Shown: positions 16,775 through 24,944, numbered from the stretch's first letter. The stretch: 64,000 bases of DNA from Raineyella sp034933565 (GCF_034933565.1 NZ_JAYFNG010000011.1:1-64000); one strand, 5' to 3'. Program-made: numbers and translations. Notes: a model not told the origin generated them from the sequence alone.

Positions 16775-18013
16775 TCAGGCCCGGACGCCGGCCTCCCGGC
16801 TGTCCGGCAGGTCCGCCTCGTAGCCCTCCGGAACGCCGGCCCGCTGCTCCTTGGTCCACAGCGAACGGGCCGGGATCTTGGACGTGTCACAGCGGTCGCC
16901 GTAGCGGCGGGCGATCTCGGTGACCTCCATCATCAGCCCGTCGTCGAGGGTGATCGGCTGCCAGCCGTACGACAGGAAGGTGTCGTGTGCGACACGCAGT
17001 TCGTTCTCCTGGTCCTCCTTGCGGGGGTCCGGGACCAGTGCCAGCTCGGCGCCGGTCATCGCGGCCACCTTCGCCGCCAGGTCCCGCACCCGCAGCGTCT
17101 CCGCCTGCTGGTTGAGGATCTTCACCCGCTCGCCGCGGGCCGGCGGGTTGTCCAGCGCCATCGCGACGCACTTGGTGGTGTCGACGATGTGGATGAACGC
17201 GCGGGTCTGGCCACCGGTGCCGTGCACCGTCAGCGGGTAGCCGACCGCGGCCTGCATCAGGAAGCGGTTGAGCACGGTGCCGTAGTCACCGTCGTAGTCG
17301 AAGCGGTTGACCAGACGCTCGTCGCGCTTGGTCTCGGGGGTGTTGGTGCCCCAGACGATGCCCTGGTGCAGGTCGGTGACCCGGAGCCGGTCGTTCTTCA
17401 CGTAGTAGGCGAAGAGCAGCTGGTCGAGGGTCTTGGTCATGTGGTAGACCGAGCCCGGATTCGTCGGGTAGAGGATCTGCTGCTTGACCGGCTCGCCGCC
17501 GTCCTGGCGCGGGATCTCGATGTCCAGGTAGCCCTCGGGGATCTCCATCCCGGCGGTGCCGTAGCCGTACACACCCATCGTGCCGAGGTGGACGATGTGG
17601 ATGTCCAGCCCGGACTCCACCACCGCGGCGAGCAGGTTGTGGGTGGCGTTCACGTTGTTGTCGACCGTGTAGCGCTTGTGCCCGGAGTCCTTCATGGAGT
17701 ACGGGGCGGAACGCTGCTCGGCGAAGTGCACCACCGCGTCGGGCCGCTCGAGCTCGAGCAGGGTCAGCAGGCCGTCGTAGTCCTGGGCCAGGTCGACGTC
17801 GCGGAACCGGACCTCCTTGCCCGACACCTCACGCCAGGCCGCCAGTCGGTCCTCGACCGAGGCGATCGGGGTGAGCGACTCGGCCCCCAGCTCCTGGTCG
17901 ATCGCGCGGCGGGACAGGTTGTCGACGATGACGACCTCATCGCCCCTGTCGGACAGGTGCAGTGCGGTCGGCCAGCCACAGAAACCGTCGCCGCCGAGGA
18001 CCAGAACTTTCAC
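16775..18013 (-). CDS. sqdB: UDP-sulfoquinovose synthase (SQD1/SqdB)
   Basis: 412 residues from a GTG at 18013 with an ideal GGAGG ribosome site. An extended SDR enzyme that makes UDP-sulfoquinovose from UDP-glucose and sulfite. The Rossmann motif is GGDGFCG (7-13); FAEQRSAPYSM, the LGTMGVYG block (Thr145) and YxxxK (Tyr190-Lys194) form the catalytic core. The long NRFDYDGDYGTVLNRF and GYPLTVHGTGGQTR blocks match the plant SQD1 family rather than ordinary UDP-glucose epimerases. Length matches SqdB (about 390-410). With the next gene it forms a minimal sulfolipid operon, unexpected in a heterotrophic actinobacterium but known from a few (for example Arthrobacter). Confidence 0.85.
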   Translation of the reverse strand: MKVLVLGGDGFCGWPTALHLSDRGDEVVIVDNLSRRAIDQELGAESLTPIASVEDRLAAWREVSGKEVRFRDVDLAQDYDGLLTLLELERPDAVVHFAEQRSAPYSMKDSGHKRYTVDNNVNATHNLLAAVVESGLDIHIVHLGTMGVYGYGTAGMEIPEGYLDIEIPRQDGGEPVKQQILYPTNPGSVYHMTKTLDQLLFAYYVKNDRLRVTDLHQGIVWGTNTPETKRDERLVNRFDYDGDYGTVLNRFLMQAAVGYPLTVHGTGGQTRAFIHIVDTTKCVAMALDNPPARGERVKILNQQAETLRVRDLAAKVAAMTGAELALVPDPRKEDQENELRVAHDTFLSYGWQPITLDDGLMMEVTEIARRYGDRCDTSKIPARSLWTKEQRAGVPEGYEADLPDSREAGVRA

Positions 18014-18173
18014 AACGCCTCCAGGTGTACGCCGGCCACGGATCCACCGGCTGCTCGCCCCACGATAACCCACGGCCCCCGTCGTTCCGCGCCGTCGTGG
18101 CCCGCACGGGCCGCCACCTTGCGTGACAGGATGAGGGGTACACCGGACGCCACGAAGGAAGAAGAAGCAGACG

Positions 18174-18641
18174 ATGGCAGAACTCAAGGACCGACTGCGC
18201 GCGGACATGAAGGTCGCCATGAAGGCCCATGACCAGCAGCGGCTGGGCACGATCCGGATGGCCCTGGCCGCGATCGGCAACGCCGAGGTGGAGGGCACCG
18301 CCCACGACCTGACCGCCGAGGAGGAGCAGAAGCTGATCGTCAAGGAGGTGCGCCAGCGCCGCGACTCCGCCGAGACGTACGGCCGGGCCGGCCGTCAGGA
18401 CCTGGTCGACAAGGAGACCGCCGAGGCCGAGATCCTCCAGGCCTACCTCCCCCGGCCGCTGACCGCCGAGGAGGTCGGGGCGCTGATCGACGCCGAGTTC
18501 GCCGCCATCGAGGCGGAGACCGGGACCGCGCCGACGATGAAGCAGATGGGCGCCATCATGAAGGCGGTCAACGCGAGGATCGCCGGCCGCTTCGACGGTG
18601 GCGCCGTCGCCGGCATGGTGAAGGGCCGACTGCAGGCCTGA
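18174..18641 (+). CDS. GatB/YqeY domain-containing protein
   Basis: 155 residues. This is the free-standing YqeY domain that also ends GatB of the tRNA amidotransferase. Family landmarks are LKDRLRADMKVAMKA at the N-terminus, RQRRDSAETYGRAGR, and the TMKQMGAIMKAVNA segment. The molecular role of YqeY is not established. It has a GGAAGAAGAA ribosome region and is divergent from the sqd operon over a 160-bp gap, then ends at a strong terminator. Confidence 0.93.
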   Translation: MAELKDRLRADMKVAMKAHDQQRLGTIRMALAAIGNAEVEGTAHDLTAEEEQKLIVKEVRQRRDSAETYGRAGRQDLVDKETAEAEILQAYLPRPLTAEEVGALIDAEFAAIEAETGTAPTMKQMGAIMKAVNARIAGRFDGGAVAGMVKGRLQA

Positions 18642-18663
18642 CACCCCACGCGTGACGTATCTC

Positions 18664-18700
18664 ACAGAACCCCGGCGGATCCACGTTCCGCCGGGGTTCT
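18664..18700 (+). terminator. Terminator after yqeY
   Basis: A perfect 15-bp stem (18664-18678 with 18686-18700; arms begin CAGAACCCCGGCGGA) around a 7-nt loop, 22 bp after the yqeY stop. No U-tract follows. Confidence 0.75.
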
Positions 18701-18819
18701 GCCGTCCCCGGCGGGACGCCGCGACGTTACCCGTTCGTGATCTGGGCTTTATCTTTCCGTGATCATTGCTTAGTGTCGTGGACGTCCGCACGACCCCCAT
18801 CCGGATCTCCGGGAGGAAC

Positions 18820-19578
18820 ATGACCAGCAAGACCATGACTCGTACCCTCGGCGCCCTGGTCGGGCTGTCCGCGCTCGCCATCAGCGTGCCGGCCGCCTCC
18901 GCCCACGCCCAGACGCCGTCCCGGTCGACCGCCGCGGTCAGCACGGCATCCACCACGAAGGCGTCCGGCGGCACATCGTCCTCGAGCGCGACCGGGAGGA
19001 CCGTACGCGTCGCGTACACGACCGCGAACCTCAACGTCCGCACCGGTGCCTCGATCGACTCCACCCGGCTCACCACCCTGCCCAAGGGCACGAAGGTCAC
19101 GCTGACCGGGGCGACGACCGAGCACTGGACGCAGATCAACTACCAGGGCAAGCACCGCTGGGTGTACACCCACTACCTGACCCAGCCGACCACCACGACA
19201 GTGGCGCCGACCTCCTCGAGCACCTCGAAGCAGGCGGCGACGTCCTCGCACCGGTCCGGCACCAAGGCGACGACCACGTCGCACACCAAGGCCTCGACCA
19301 CGTCGACGAAGCGGACCTCGTCCGCCACGACCTCCGCCGCCGGCTCCACCGTGTGGGACCGGATCGCCCAGTGCGAGTCCGGCGGCAACTGGTCCATCAA
19401 CACCGGCAACGGCTTCTCCGGTGGCCTGCAGTTCACCCCGTCGACCTGGGCAGCGTACGGCGGCACCGGCTCGGCGAGCAACGCGAGCCGCGAGCAGCAG
19501 ATCGCCGTGGCCCAGCGCGTCCAGGCCGCCCAGGGCTGGGGTGCCTGGCCGGTGTGTTCGGCCAAGGCCGGCGTGTAG
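18820..19578 (+). CDS. Secreted SH3 plus Rpf-type muralytic protein
   Basis: 252 residues from an ATG with a GGGAGGA ribosome site. A signal peptide (about 1-30, ending ASAHA) precedes a bacterial SH3 domain (about 60-125, TTANLNVRTGASIDSTRLTTLPKG), a Thr/Ser/Lys-rich linker, and a C-terminal resuscitation-promoting-factor/transglycosylase-like domain starting WDRIAQCESGGNWSINTGNG with the catalytic Glu after Cys. Two Cys in that domain can form the usual disulfide. It should cleave peptidoglycan glycan strands outside the cell. The 120 bp upstream contain an AT-richer stretch likely to be the promoter. Confidence 0.92.
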   Translation: MTSKTMTRTLGALVGLSALAISVPAASAHAQTPSRSTAAVSTASTTKASGGTSSSSATGRTVRVAYTTANLNVRTGASIDSTRLTTLPKGTKVTLTGATTEHWTQINYQGKHRWVYTHYLTQPTTTTVAPTSSSTSKQAATSSHRSGTKATTTSHTKASTTSTKRTSSATTSAAGSTVWDRIAQCESGGNWSINTGNGFSGGLQFTPSTWAAYGGTGSASNASREQQIAVAQRVQAAQGWGAWPVCSAKAGV

Positions 19579-19665
19579 CTGATCGGCTCCGCGCTCACCG
19601 CACGGATTCCCGTACGCCATCCGGCCACCACGGTCGCCGGATCCTGCCGGGTGACGACTGTGCTT

Positions 19666-19735
19666 GGTGACGACACCACGCCGGGTGGCCCCCGTACCGG
19701 GGTGACGACACCACGCCGGGTGACCCCCGTACCGG
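19666..19735. repeat. 35-bp tandem repeat, two copies
   Basis: Units 19666-19700 and 19701-19735 differ at one base and begin GGTGACGACACCACGCCGGG. A decayed partial copy precedes them at about 19650. Confidence 0.85.
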
Positions 19736-19749
19736 GGGACCGGCATGCC

Positions 19750-19784
19750 AGGAGGCCCGCCCCCATTCCGGGAGCGGGCCTCCT
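19750..19784. terminator. Bidirectional terminator hairpin
   Basis: An 11-bp stem (AGGAGGCCCGC at 19750-19760 with 19774-19784) lies between the convergent Rpf-type gene and the LGFP/NodB gene. Confidence 0.7.
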
Positions 19785-19898
19785 TGGTCTTCCTGGCCTC
19801 TGCGGGCGTACCGTCTTGCCGGCGTACCGTCGTTACGAGTGGACTGTCATGACGGGAGCGCCCTCGCAACGGGAGCACCGCCACGCACGGGCGCACCG

Positions 19899-21833
19899 TC
19901 AGAGACGGCCCACGTAGACCTGCCCGGGCGGGGTGGGGCCGAGCAGGTCCGAGACCGTGACCAGGGCGTAACCGCGCGCCTTGAGGTTGGAGATGATGGT
20001 GGGAACCGCGTCCACCGTGGTCGGGTACAGATCGTGCATCAGGACGATCCCTCCCGGCTGTGCGCGCGAGGTCGCATTGTCGATGACCGCCGAGGTGACC
20101 TGGACGGACCAGTCGGAGGTCTCGACATTCCAGAGGATGACCGACATGCCCTGCTGTCCGGCGGCCGAGGTCACGGTGGCGTTGTACGACCCGTAGGGCG
20201 GCCTCATCAGTTTCGGTCGTACGCCGACGATGGACTCGATCGCATTCGACGTCTGCGACAGCTCGGAGGCGACCTCGGCGGGTCCGAGGGTGGCGAGGTC
20301 CGGGTGGTCCCAGCTGTGGTTCATGATCTCGTTGCCGTTGGCGAAGGACCGTTGTGTGGTCGCCGGGAAGTTGACGACGTTCTGCCCGACGACGAAGAAG
20401 GTCGCCTGCACGTTGTTCGCATCCAGCAGGTCGACGAGCCGGCTGGTGTGCTGGCTGGGACCGTCATCGAAGGTGAGGACCATGCACTTCAGTCGGGAGC
20501 AGTCGATGATGCCGATGTCGTTGCGCCACTTGATGGTGCCGTTCTCGAAGCTCTGCCGGCACAGGGTCCCGCCGCCGCTGCCGGTCCGGCATTGTTCGTC
20601 GGAGGTCGGGTAGCCGTAGCGCCCGGTCTCCCAGCTGTTCCGGCCCCACTCACCGCTGATGGCGCCGACGATCCAATGCGCGTCGGTCTTGGGTGACCAG
20701 TACATCAGGCCACCTTGGAAGTGCGCCCCACAGCCACTGCGCACCAGACCGCAGTACTGATCCGACGTCGGATACCCCAGGAAACTGTCCTCGCCCCCTG
20801 CGCTCTCCCACTTCGCCCGGATCGCACCTCCCACCCAATGAGCATCCGAGGCCGGCGACCAGAACATCGCCCCGTTCTCGAAGTCCTGCCGGCATCCGCC
20901 CCGGCCCAGCCCGCACCATTCGTCACTCACCGGATAGCCCAAGGGGCCCGTCTCCCAACGGTTGCGTCCCCAGGCTCCGCCGATGCCGCCCACGATCCAG
21001 TGGGCGCCGGTCGACGGCGACCAGTACACCAGGCCACCCTGGAAGTGCGCCCCACAGCCACTGCGCACCAGACCGCAGTACTGATCCGACGTCGGATACC
21101 CCAGGAAACTGTCCTCGCCCCCTGCGCTCTCCCACTTCGTCCGGATCGCACCTCCCACCCAATGAGCATCCGAGGCCGGCGACCAGAACATCGCCCCGTT
21201 CTCGAAGTCCTGCCGGCATCCGCCCCGGCCCAGCCCGCAGCTCTCGTCGGTCACCGGATAGCCGAGCGGGCCCGCCTCCCAGCGATTGCGCCCCCACGCG
21301 TTGAGGATCCCGCCCCGGGCCCAGTGGGCGCCGGTCGCCGGTGACCAGTAGATCGTGGCCGACTGGTACGTCTGCAGGCAGCCGTCGTTCACCAGGCCAC
21401 ATTTCACCGTCGACACCGCGGAGCCGACGAAGTCGGCGTCACTGGCGGCTTTGGCGGCGATGGCCTCGGGCCCGGTCGTTGCCGCCGTGACGGCGGGCGA
21501 CGGCGGAGCCGCGAGGGCGGGCGACGGGGCACGAGCAGCACCCGACGTCGGCGGCACCGCCGGCGTGGAGGCCGCCGGCCCCGGCGCCGTGGTGGTCGGC
21601 GCGGTGGTGGCCGGGGCCTTGGTGGCCGGCGCCTTCACGGTGGGGGCCGTCGTGGTGGGGGCCGCGGCGGGCGCAGGAGCCGGGGTCGCCGCACCGGTCG
21701 CGGGGGCGGTCGTCACGGTCGGCTCCGGTGATGCCGGAGCGCCGTACGCAACCGGATACTCCCCCAGCGGCAACGACATTCCCAGGAACAAGGCTGCTGC
21801 CAGGACTCCCGGCCGACGACGTCCAGCCTTCAT
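19899..21833 (-). CDS. LGFP-repeat polysaccharide deacetylase (NodB, CE4)
   Basis: 644 residues. A signal peptide (about 1-31) and an Ala/Pro/Thr-rich linker (about 32-130) precede five or six LGFP-like repeats with GPLGYPV, SFLGYPTSD and FxxGxxxWSPxTGAHW signatures, then a C-terminal NodB domain with TFDDGP, HSWDHP and RPPYGSYN motifs. LGFP repeats in Corynebacteriales bind cell-wall glycan or mycolyl-arabinogalactan; here they probably hold a deacetylase on the envelope. Paired Cys in alternate repeats are regularly spaced. Part of the repeat region is a very recent DNA duplication (see repeat). Confidence 0.9.
   Translation of the reverse strand: MKAGRRRPGVLAAALFLGMSLPLGEYPVAYGAPASPEPTVTTAPATGAATPAPAPAAAPTTTAPTVKAPATKAPATTAPTTTAPGPAASTPAVPPTSGAARAPSPALAAPPSPAVTAATTGPEAIAAKAASDADFVGSAVSTVKCGLVNDGCLQTYQSATIYWSPATGAHWARGGILNAWGRNRWEAGPLGYPVTDESCGLGRGGCRQDFENGAMFWSPASDAHWVGGAIRTKWESAGGEDSFLGYPTSDQYCGLVRSGCGAHFQGGLVYWSPSTGAHWIVGGIGGAWGRNRWETGPLGYPVSDEWCGLGRGGCRQDFENGAMFWSPASDAHWVGGAIRAKWESAGGEDSFLGYPTSDQYCGLVRSGCGAHFQGGLMYWSPKTDAHWIVGAISGEWGRNSWETGRYGYPTSDEQCRTGSGGGTLCRQSFENGTIKWRNDIGIIDCSRLKCMVLTFDDGPSQHTSRLVDLLDANNVQATFFVVGQNVVNFPATTQRSFANGNEIMNHSWDHPDLATLGPAEVASELSQTSNAIESIVGVRPKLMRPPYGSYNATVTSAAGQQGMSVILWNVETSDWSVQVTSAVIDNATSRAQPGGIVLMHDLYPTTVDAVPTIISNLKARGYALVTVSDLLGPTPPGQVYVGRL
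20708..21242. repeat. Near-identical 324-bp-offset duplication in LGFP region
   Basis: About 210 bp at 20708-20918 recur at 21032-21242 with only a few differences (for example T to C at 20715, and Ala/Thr codons). The 324-bp offset equals 108 codons, so the duplication keeps the frame and doubles two LGFP units. Confidence 0.85.
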
Positions 21834-21972
21834 GGCATCTGCCCCCCTCGTGGCCCCAGGGCTGTCGGGTTCCCCTACATCGCTGCTCCCTGGTTGAGCA
21901 CAAGGCTAGGGCAGCCCGGCCCGGCTCACAGGCGATCGGGGAAGACCGCGAATCGCGGAATGCACCCGGCAC

Positions 21973-22083
21973 GGAACGTGGCGGCGCGGCAGCGGCTGAC
22001 ATGGACGTGGCCGGCGCAAAATGCGGCTGACATGAAACGTGGCCGACTGGCGCGGAACGTGGCCGGCCGGCGCGGCAGCGGCT
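21973..22083. repeat. Degenerate ~30-bp tandem repeat
   Basis: Four imperfect units (starting 21973, 22003, 22034 and 22054) share GGAACGTGGCCG and, in most, GCGGCTGACAT. They lie in the 290-bp gap between the LGFP/NodB gene and tRNA-Thr. I see no gene in that gap. Confidence 0.7.
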
Positions 22084-22123
22084 GCTGGGATGCCTCAGGG
22101 GCGCCACCTACCGGTACCAAGGG

Positions 22124-22196
22124 AGCCACCTACCGGAATCGAACCGGTGACCTACGCTTTACGAGAGCGTCGCTCTACCTACTGAGCTAAGGTGGC
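22124..22196 (-). tRNA. tRNA-Thr (anticodon CGT)
   Basis: A 73-nt cloverleaf on the minus strand: acceptor GCCACCT/AGGTGGC, D arm GCTC...GAGC, anticodon stem ACGCT/AGCGT with loop CTCGTAA (CGT reads ACG), and T arm CCGGTTCGATTCCGG region. CCA is not encoded. A 12-bp copy of its 3-prime end lies 22 bp beyond it (22103-22114). Confidence 0.97.
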
Positions 22197-22404
22197 CGAC
22201 CACCGAGGGCCAAGCCCGGGCGGACAAGCGACAACTATAGCGGCCACCGCGACGGAGCTCCAATCGAGGCCCATCGGCCCCCGACCGCGTGGTCCGGATG
22301 TGCCAGGCTCGTACGGACCGGGCCCCCACACGCCGGACTCGTACGTGTCGGTCCGTGTGTCGGTCTGTACCTGTCGGTACCGTGTCGGGCCCGTACGCGC
22401 GGGT

Positions 22405-23244
22405 TCAGTCCTTGGGCCGCGACTCGTACGCGCGTCGGGCCGGGCAGACGTCGGCCTGGGGGCAGCGGGTCACCTCACCGGTGCCGTCGACCCGGACGAC
22501 CACGGAGTCCGACGGAACGGAGTGTGCGATCACACGGCCCTCACCCTCGGGGGTGCGGACCCGGGAACCGACCTTCGGGGCCTTCCTGATGAAGTCCTGG
22601 TAGAGCGGGTGCTCGTACTTGAGGCAGCACATCAGCCGCCCACAGGCACCCTGCACCCGCAGCGGGTTCGAGGGGAGGTCCTGGTCCTTGGCGAGGCGCA
22701 TCCCGATCGGTTCGAAACGGCTGAGATGGGTGGAGCAGCACAGGTCTCGCCCACAGCTGCCGATCCCACCGGTCACCCGGGTCGCGTCCCGGGCTCCGAT
22801 CTGACGCAGGTCGATCCGCGCCTGGAGGGTCTTGGCCAGGTCACGGACGAGCTGGCGGAAATCGACCCGGTGGGGGGCGGTGAAATAGACGATGACCTCG
22901 CGGTCGAACTCCGCGGACCGGTCCAGGTAGTCCAGCCCGACCACCTTCATCGGCAGCTCGTGCATCCGGACCAACCGGTTCACCACAAGCCGGGCCTGGG
23001 CCCGGAACCGGCGGTTGGCCTTGTCCCGGGCCAGGTCCGCCTCGGTCGCCAGGCCCTGGCAGACCGGCAACTCACCGAAGTCGGCCTGGACGACCCCCTC
23101 CGGGGCCCAGACGCACTGGGCCACCTCCGGGCCTTCGTCGGTGGGGACCATGACGTGGTCCCCCACGGACACTCGATGCCCGGCCGGGTCCACGTAGTGG
23201 AGCTGACCATGCTTCTCGAACGTGACCGCCATCACCTGTTGCAC
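22405..23244 (-). CDS. ricT: PSP1/RicT-like protein (YaaT family)
   Basis: 279 residues. The PSP1 C-terminal domain family; in Bacillus, RicT is part of the Fe-S containing RicAFT complex that affects RNA processing. The diagnostic Cys pattern is present in GGIGSCGRDLCCSTHL and QGACGRLMCCLKYE. The N-terminal half carries the usual KANRRFRAQARLVVNRL and VIVYFTAPHRVDFRQLVRDLA blocks. RicA and RicF partners are not in this window. The GTG at 23244 and ATG at 23232 are both possible starts. The gene lies upstream of tRNA-Thr and downstream of a repeat-rich gap. Confidence 0.92.
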   Translation of the reverse strand: MQQVMAVTFEKHGQLHYVDPAGHRVSVGDHVMVPTDEGPEVAQCVWAPEGVVQADFGELPVCQGLATEADLARDKANRRFRAQARLVVNRLVRMHELPMKVVGLDYLDRSAEFDREVIVYFTAPHRVDFRQLVRDLAKTLQARIDLRQIGARDATRVTGGIGSCGRDLCCSTHLSRFEPIGMRLAKDQDLPSNPLRVQGACGRLMCCLKYEHPLYQDFIRKAPKVGSRVRTPEGEGRVIAHSVPSDSVVVRVDGTGEVTRCPQADVCPARRAYESRPKD

Positions 23245-23278
23245 GGAGCAAGCCTAGACGGTCCGGGGAGGCCCCGGT

Positions 23279-23366
23279 CGTGGCCTTGGCGCTGGTTCGT
23301 GGCCTTGGCACTGGTTCGTGGCCTTGGCGCTGGTTCGTGGCCTTGGCGCTGGTTCGTGGCCTTGGG
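23279..23366. repeat. 19-bp tandem array, 4.6 copies
   Basis: Four units of CGTGGCCTTGGCGCTGGTT (23279, 23298, 23317, 23336) plus a partial fifth at 23355. Only one base differs between the complete units, which suggests recent expansion by slippage. Confidence 0.9.
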
Positions 23367-23480
23367 CCGTGCCGCAGGCGGTGGCTTCCATCCTGCCCCG
23401 GCCCAAGGCGTTGGCCCGGGCCCCTGGGCCAAACGCGACCGTAGATGTGCATTCGCGTCTGGAAATCCGGTCGCGAACGC

Positions 23481-23534
23481 TATCTGGCGCAGCGTCTGTA
23501 TCTGGCGCAGCGTCTGTATCTGGCGCTGCGTCTG
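23481..23534. repeat. 18-bp tandem array, three copies
   Basis: Units of TATCTGGCGCAGCGTCTG at 23481, 23499 and 23517; the last has one substitution (GCAG to GCTG). The period is a multiple of three, but no plausible reading frame encloses it. Confidence 0.9.
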
Positions 23535-23711
23535 AGCGGGCGCCAGCCGTCACAGGACAACCGTCACAGCGACTGCGGCCTCCCCACGCCCCGGGGCACC
23601 CCCCTGACCCATCAGCCCGCCTCCTAAGCATCGTCCGGGTCACCCCACGCCCCGGGGCACCCCACGTCCCGGGAGCAGGCCCAGTCCTGGGACACAGCTC
23701 CGGCGCCCGGG

Positions 23712-24944
23712 TCAGATCAGTTCGGCGTTGTGCTTGTCCGCCTTGCGCTGCAGCCGGCCCTTGCGGACGGCGGCGTCGATGCCCCAGCTGCCGCCGCCGG
23801 ACAGCAGCAGGAAGCATCCCAGCACCGCCAGCAGCAGTTCGGTCTCGCCGTGGAAGCCGGCCACTCCCGCCTCGAACGGACTCTTCCACCAGTAGACGAA
23901 GACCAGTGCACCGGCGCCGATCAGCAGCGTACCCAGACCTGCGACGCGGGTGGCCAGGCCGAACACCAACGCCACCGCGATGAGGACCGAGGCGGCCGAG
24001 GTGACCCAGGCGAAGATCTCCGGGTACGGCAGCGCGGTGCCGGCGAACAGCGCGATCGTGCCAGGGATGTCCATCAGCTGCTGGGCGCCGCGGATGCCCA
24101 GGACGGCGGCCACCGCCAGCCGCAGCAGAAACACCCCGGCGGCGACCGGGAAGCGGTCGGTGGTCCGGGCGAGCTTCGTCGACGGCGGGTCCGCGACGAC
24201 AGCCGGGGTCGGCTGCGGACGACGCTTGCCGAGAGCGCGATCGCGGTCGGCGCGGCGTTCGGCGAGCAGTGCGGCCCGGTCGGTGTCCTCCTCGGGCTCC
24301 TGCCCCCACGGCGCCGCAGCCGCCATCGGGACGGTCGGGCCGGGAGCCGGCGCCGGGGGCGTGACCGGGGACGCCGGCATCGGCCGTACGGCCGGTCGCG
24401 GCCCCACGAGCGGCACGGTCGACGGCGAGGCCGCCGGGGTCGCGGGCGAGGCGGCCCGGGGCGCCGGGGAAGCAACCGGGGTCTCCTCCGCCATGAGGGG
24501 CCCGGCCGAGCTGACCGGGGTCGCGGGGCCGGTCGGGGTGGCCGAGCTGACCGGAGTTGCCGAGCTGACCGGGGTTGCCGGGCTGACCGAGGTCACCGGA
24601 GAGGCGGCCGGGGCCGCGGGGCTGATGGGACGGGCGGGCTCCGGTGCAGGGATCGGCGCCTTCTCCAGCGGTCGGGTCGACTCACCGGCGTCCTCGCCGA
24701 AGGCGACCGTCCCGGCGTCCGGGCCGGCGGCGGCGATCGTCCCCGGCACGACGGGACGCTCCCGGGGCGTCGGCCGCGAAGCCGGCTCCGCAGTCGGCTC
24801 CCGGGTGTCGAGACGCAGGTCCGCACGGGAGAGCCGGGTCACCGTCGGCTCGTTCTCGTCGTCGGTGCCGAACGCCTCGGGACGGTCGACGTCGGCGCCG
24901 GCCTCGTCGGCCTCGTCGGCCTCGTCGTGGTCACGAGTAGTCAC
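23712..24944 (-). CDS. DoxX family membrane protein with long disordered N-terminus
   Basis: 410 residues from a GTG. The C-terminal ~140 residues (about 270-400) have four hydrophobic helices with the DoxX pattern LLRLAVAAVLGIRGAQQL and ATRVAGLGTLLIGAG. DoxX proteins are membrane proteins linked to thiol/redox stress in mycobacteria; the exact activity is not settled. The first ~265 residues are acidic then Ala/Pro/Ser/Thr-rich with PVSSATPVSSATP-like repeats, and should be intrinsically disordered and cytoplasmic. Its N-terminal extension is far longer than a usual DoxX protein (about 130-180 residues). Confidence 0.85.
   Translation of the reverse strand: MTTRDHDEADEADEAGADVDRPEAFGTDDENEPTVTRLSRADLRLDTREPTAEPASRPTPRERPVVPGTIAAAGPDAGTVAFGEDAGESTRPLEKAPIPAPEPARPISPAAPAASPVTSVSPATPVSSATPVSSATPTGPATPVSSAGPLMAEETPVASPAPRAASPATPAASPSTVPLVGPRPAVRPMPASPVTPPAPAPGPTVPMAAAAPWGQEPEEDTDRAALLAERRADRDRALGKRRPQPTPAVVADPPSTKLARTTDRFPVAAGVFLLRLAVAAVLGIRGAQQLMDIPGTIALFAGTALPYPEIFAWVTSAASVLIAVALVFGLATRVAGLGTLLIGAGALVFVYWWKSPFEAGVAGFHGETELLLAVLGCFLLLSGGGSWGIDAAVRKGRLQRKADKHNAELI

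Larger units (their letters stand above)
19579..19898. other. Non-coding gap with repeat and terminator
   Basis: This 320-bp region between the convergent Rpf-type and LGFP/NodB genes has no convincing coding sequence. It holds a 35-bp tandem duplication and a long hairpin, annotated separately, and a short GCGTACCGTC duplication near 19807-19830. Confidence 0.7.
23245..23711. other. Repeat-rich non-coding gap
   Basis: This 467-bp region between ricT and the DoxX gene has no credible gene. It contains three separate small repeat families: a 19-bp array, an 18-bp array, and two copies of a 21-bp palindromic CCCCGGGGCACCCC-type element at 23582-23602 and 23643-23663. Confidence 0.75.

Noticed and set aside
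15641..18232. An 863-residue open frame opposite the sqd operon
   Set aside because: Spans two certain genes and yqeY; no recognisable domain and typical third-position GC artefact.
20708..21242. Possible CRISPR-like direct repeats
   Set aside because: Units are long, only two copies, and lie in frame within an LGFP protein; no short regular repeat-spacer pattern.
23279..23534. Possible small repeat proteins in the micro-repeat arrays
   Set aside because: The 19-bp array does not keep a frame, and no start with a ribosome site leads into either array.
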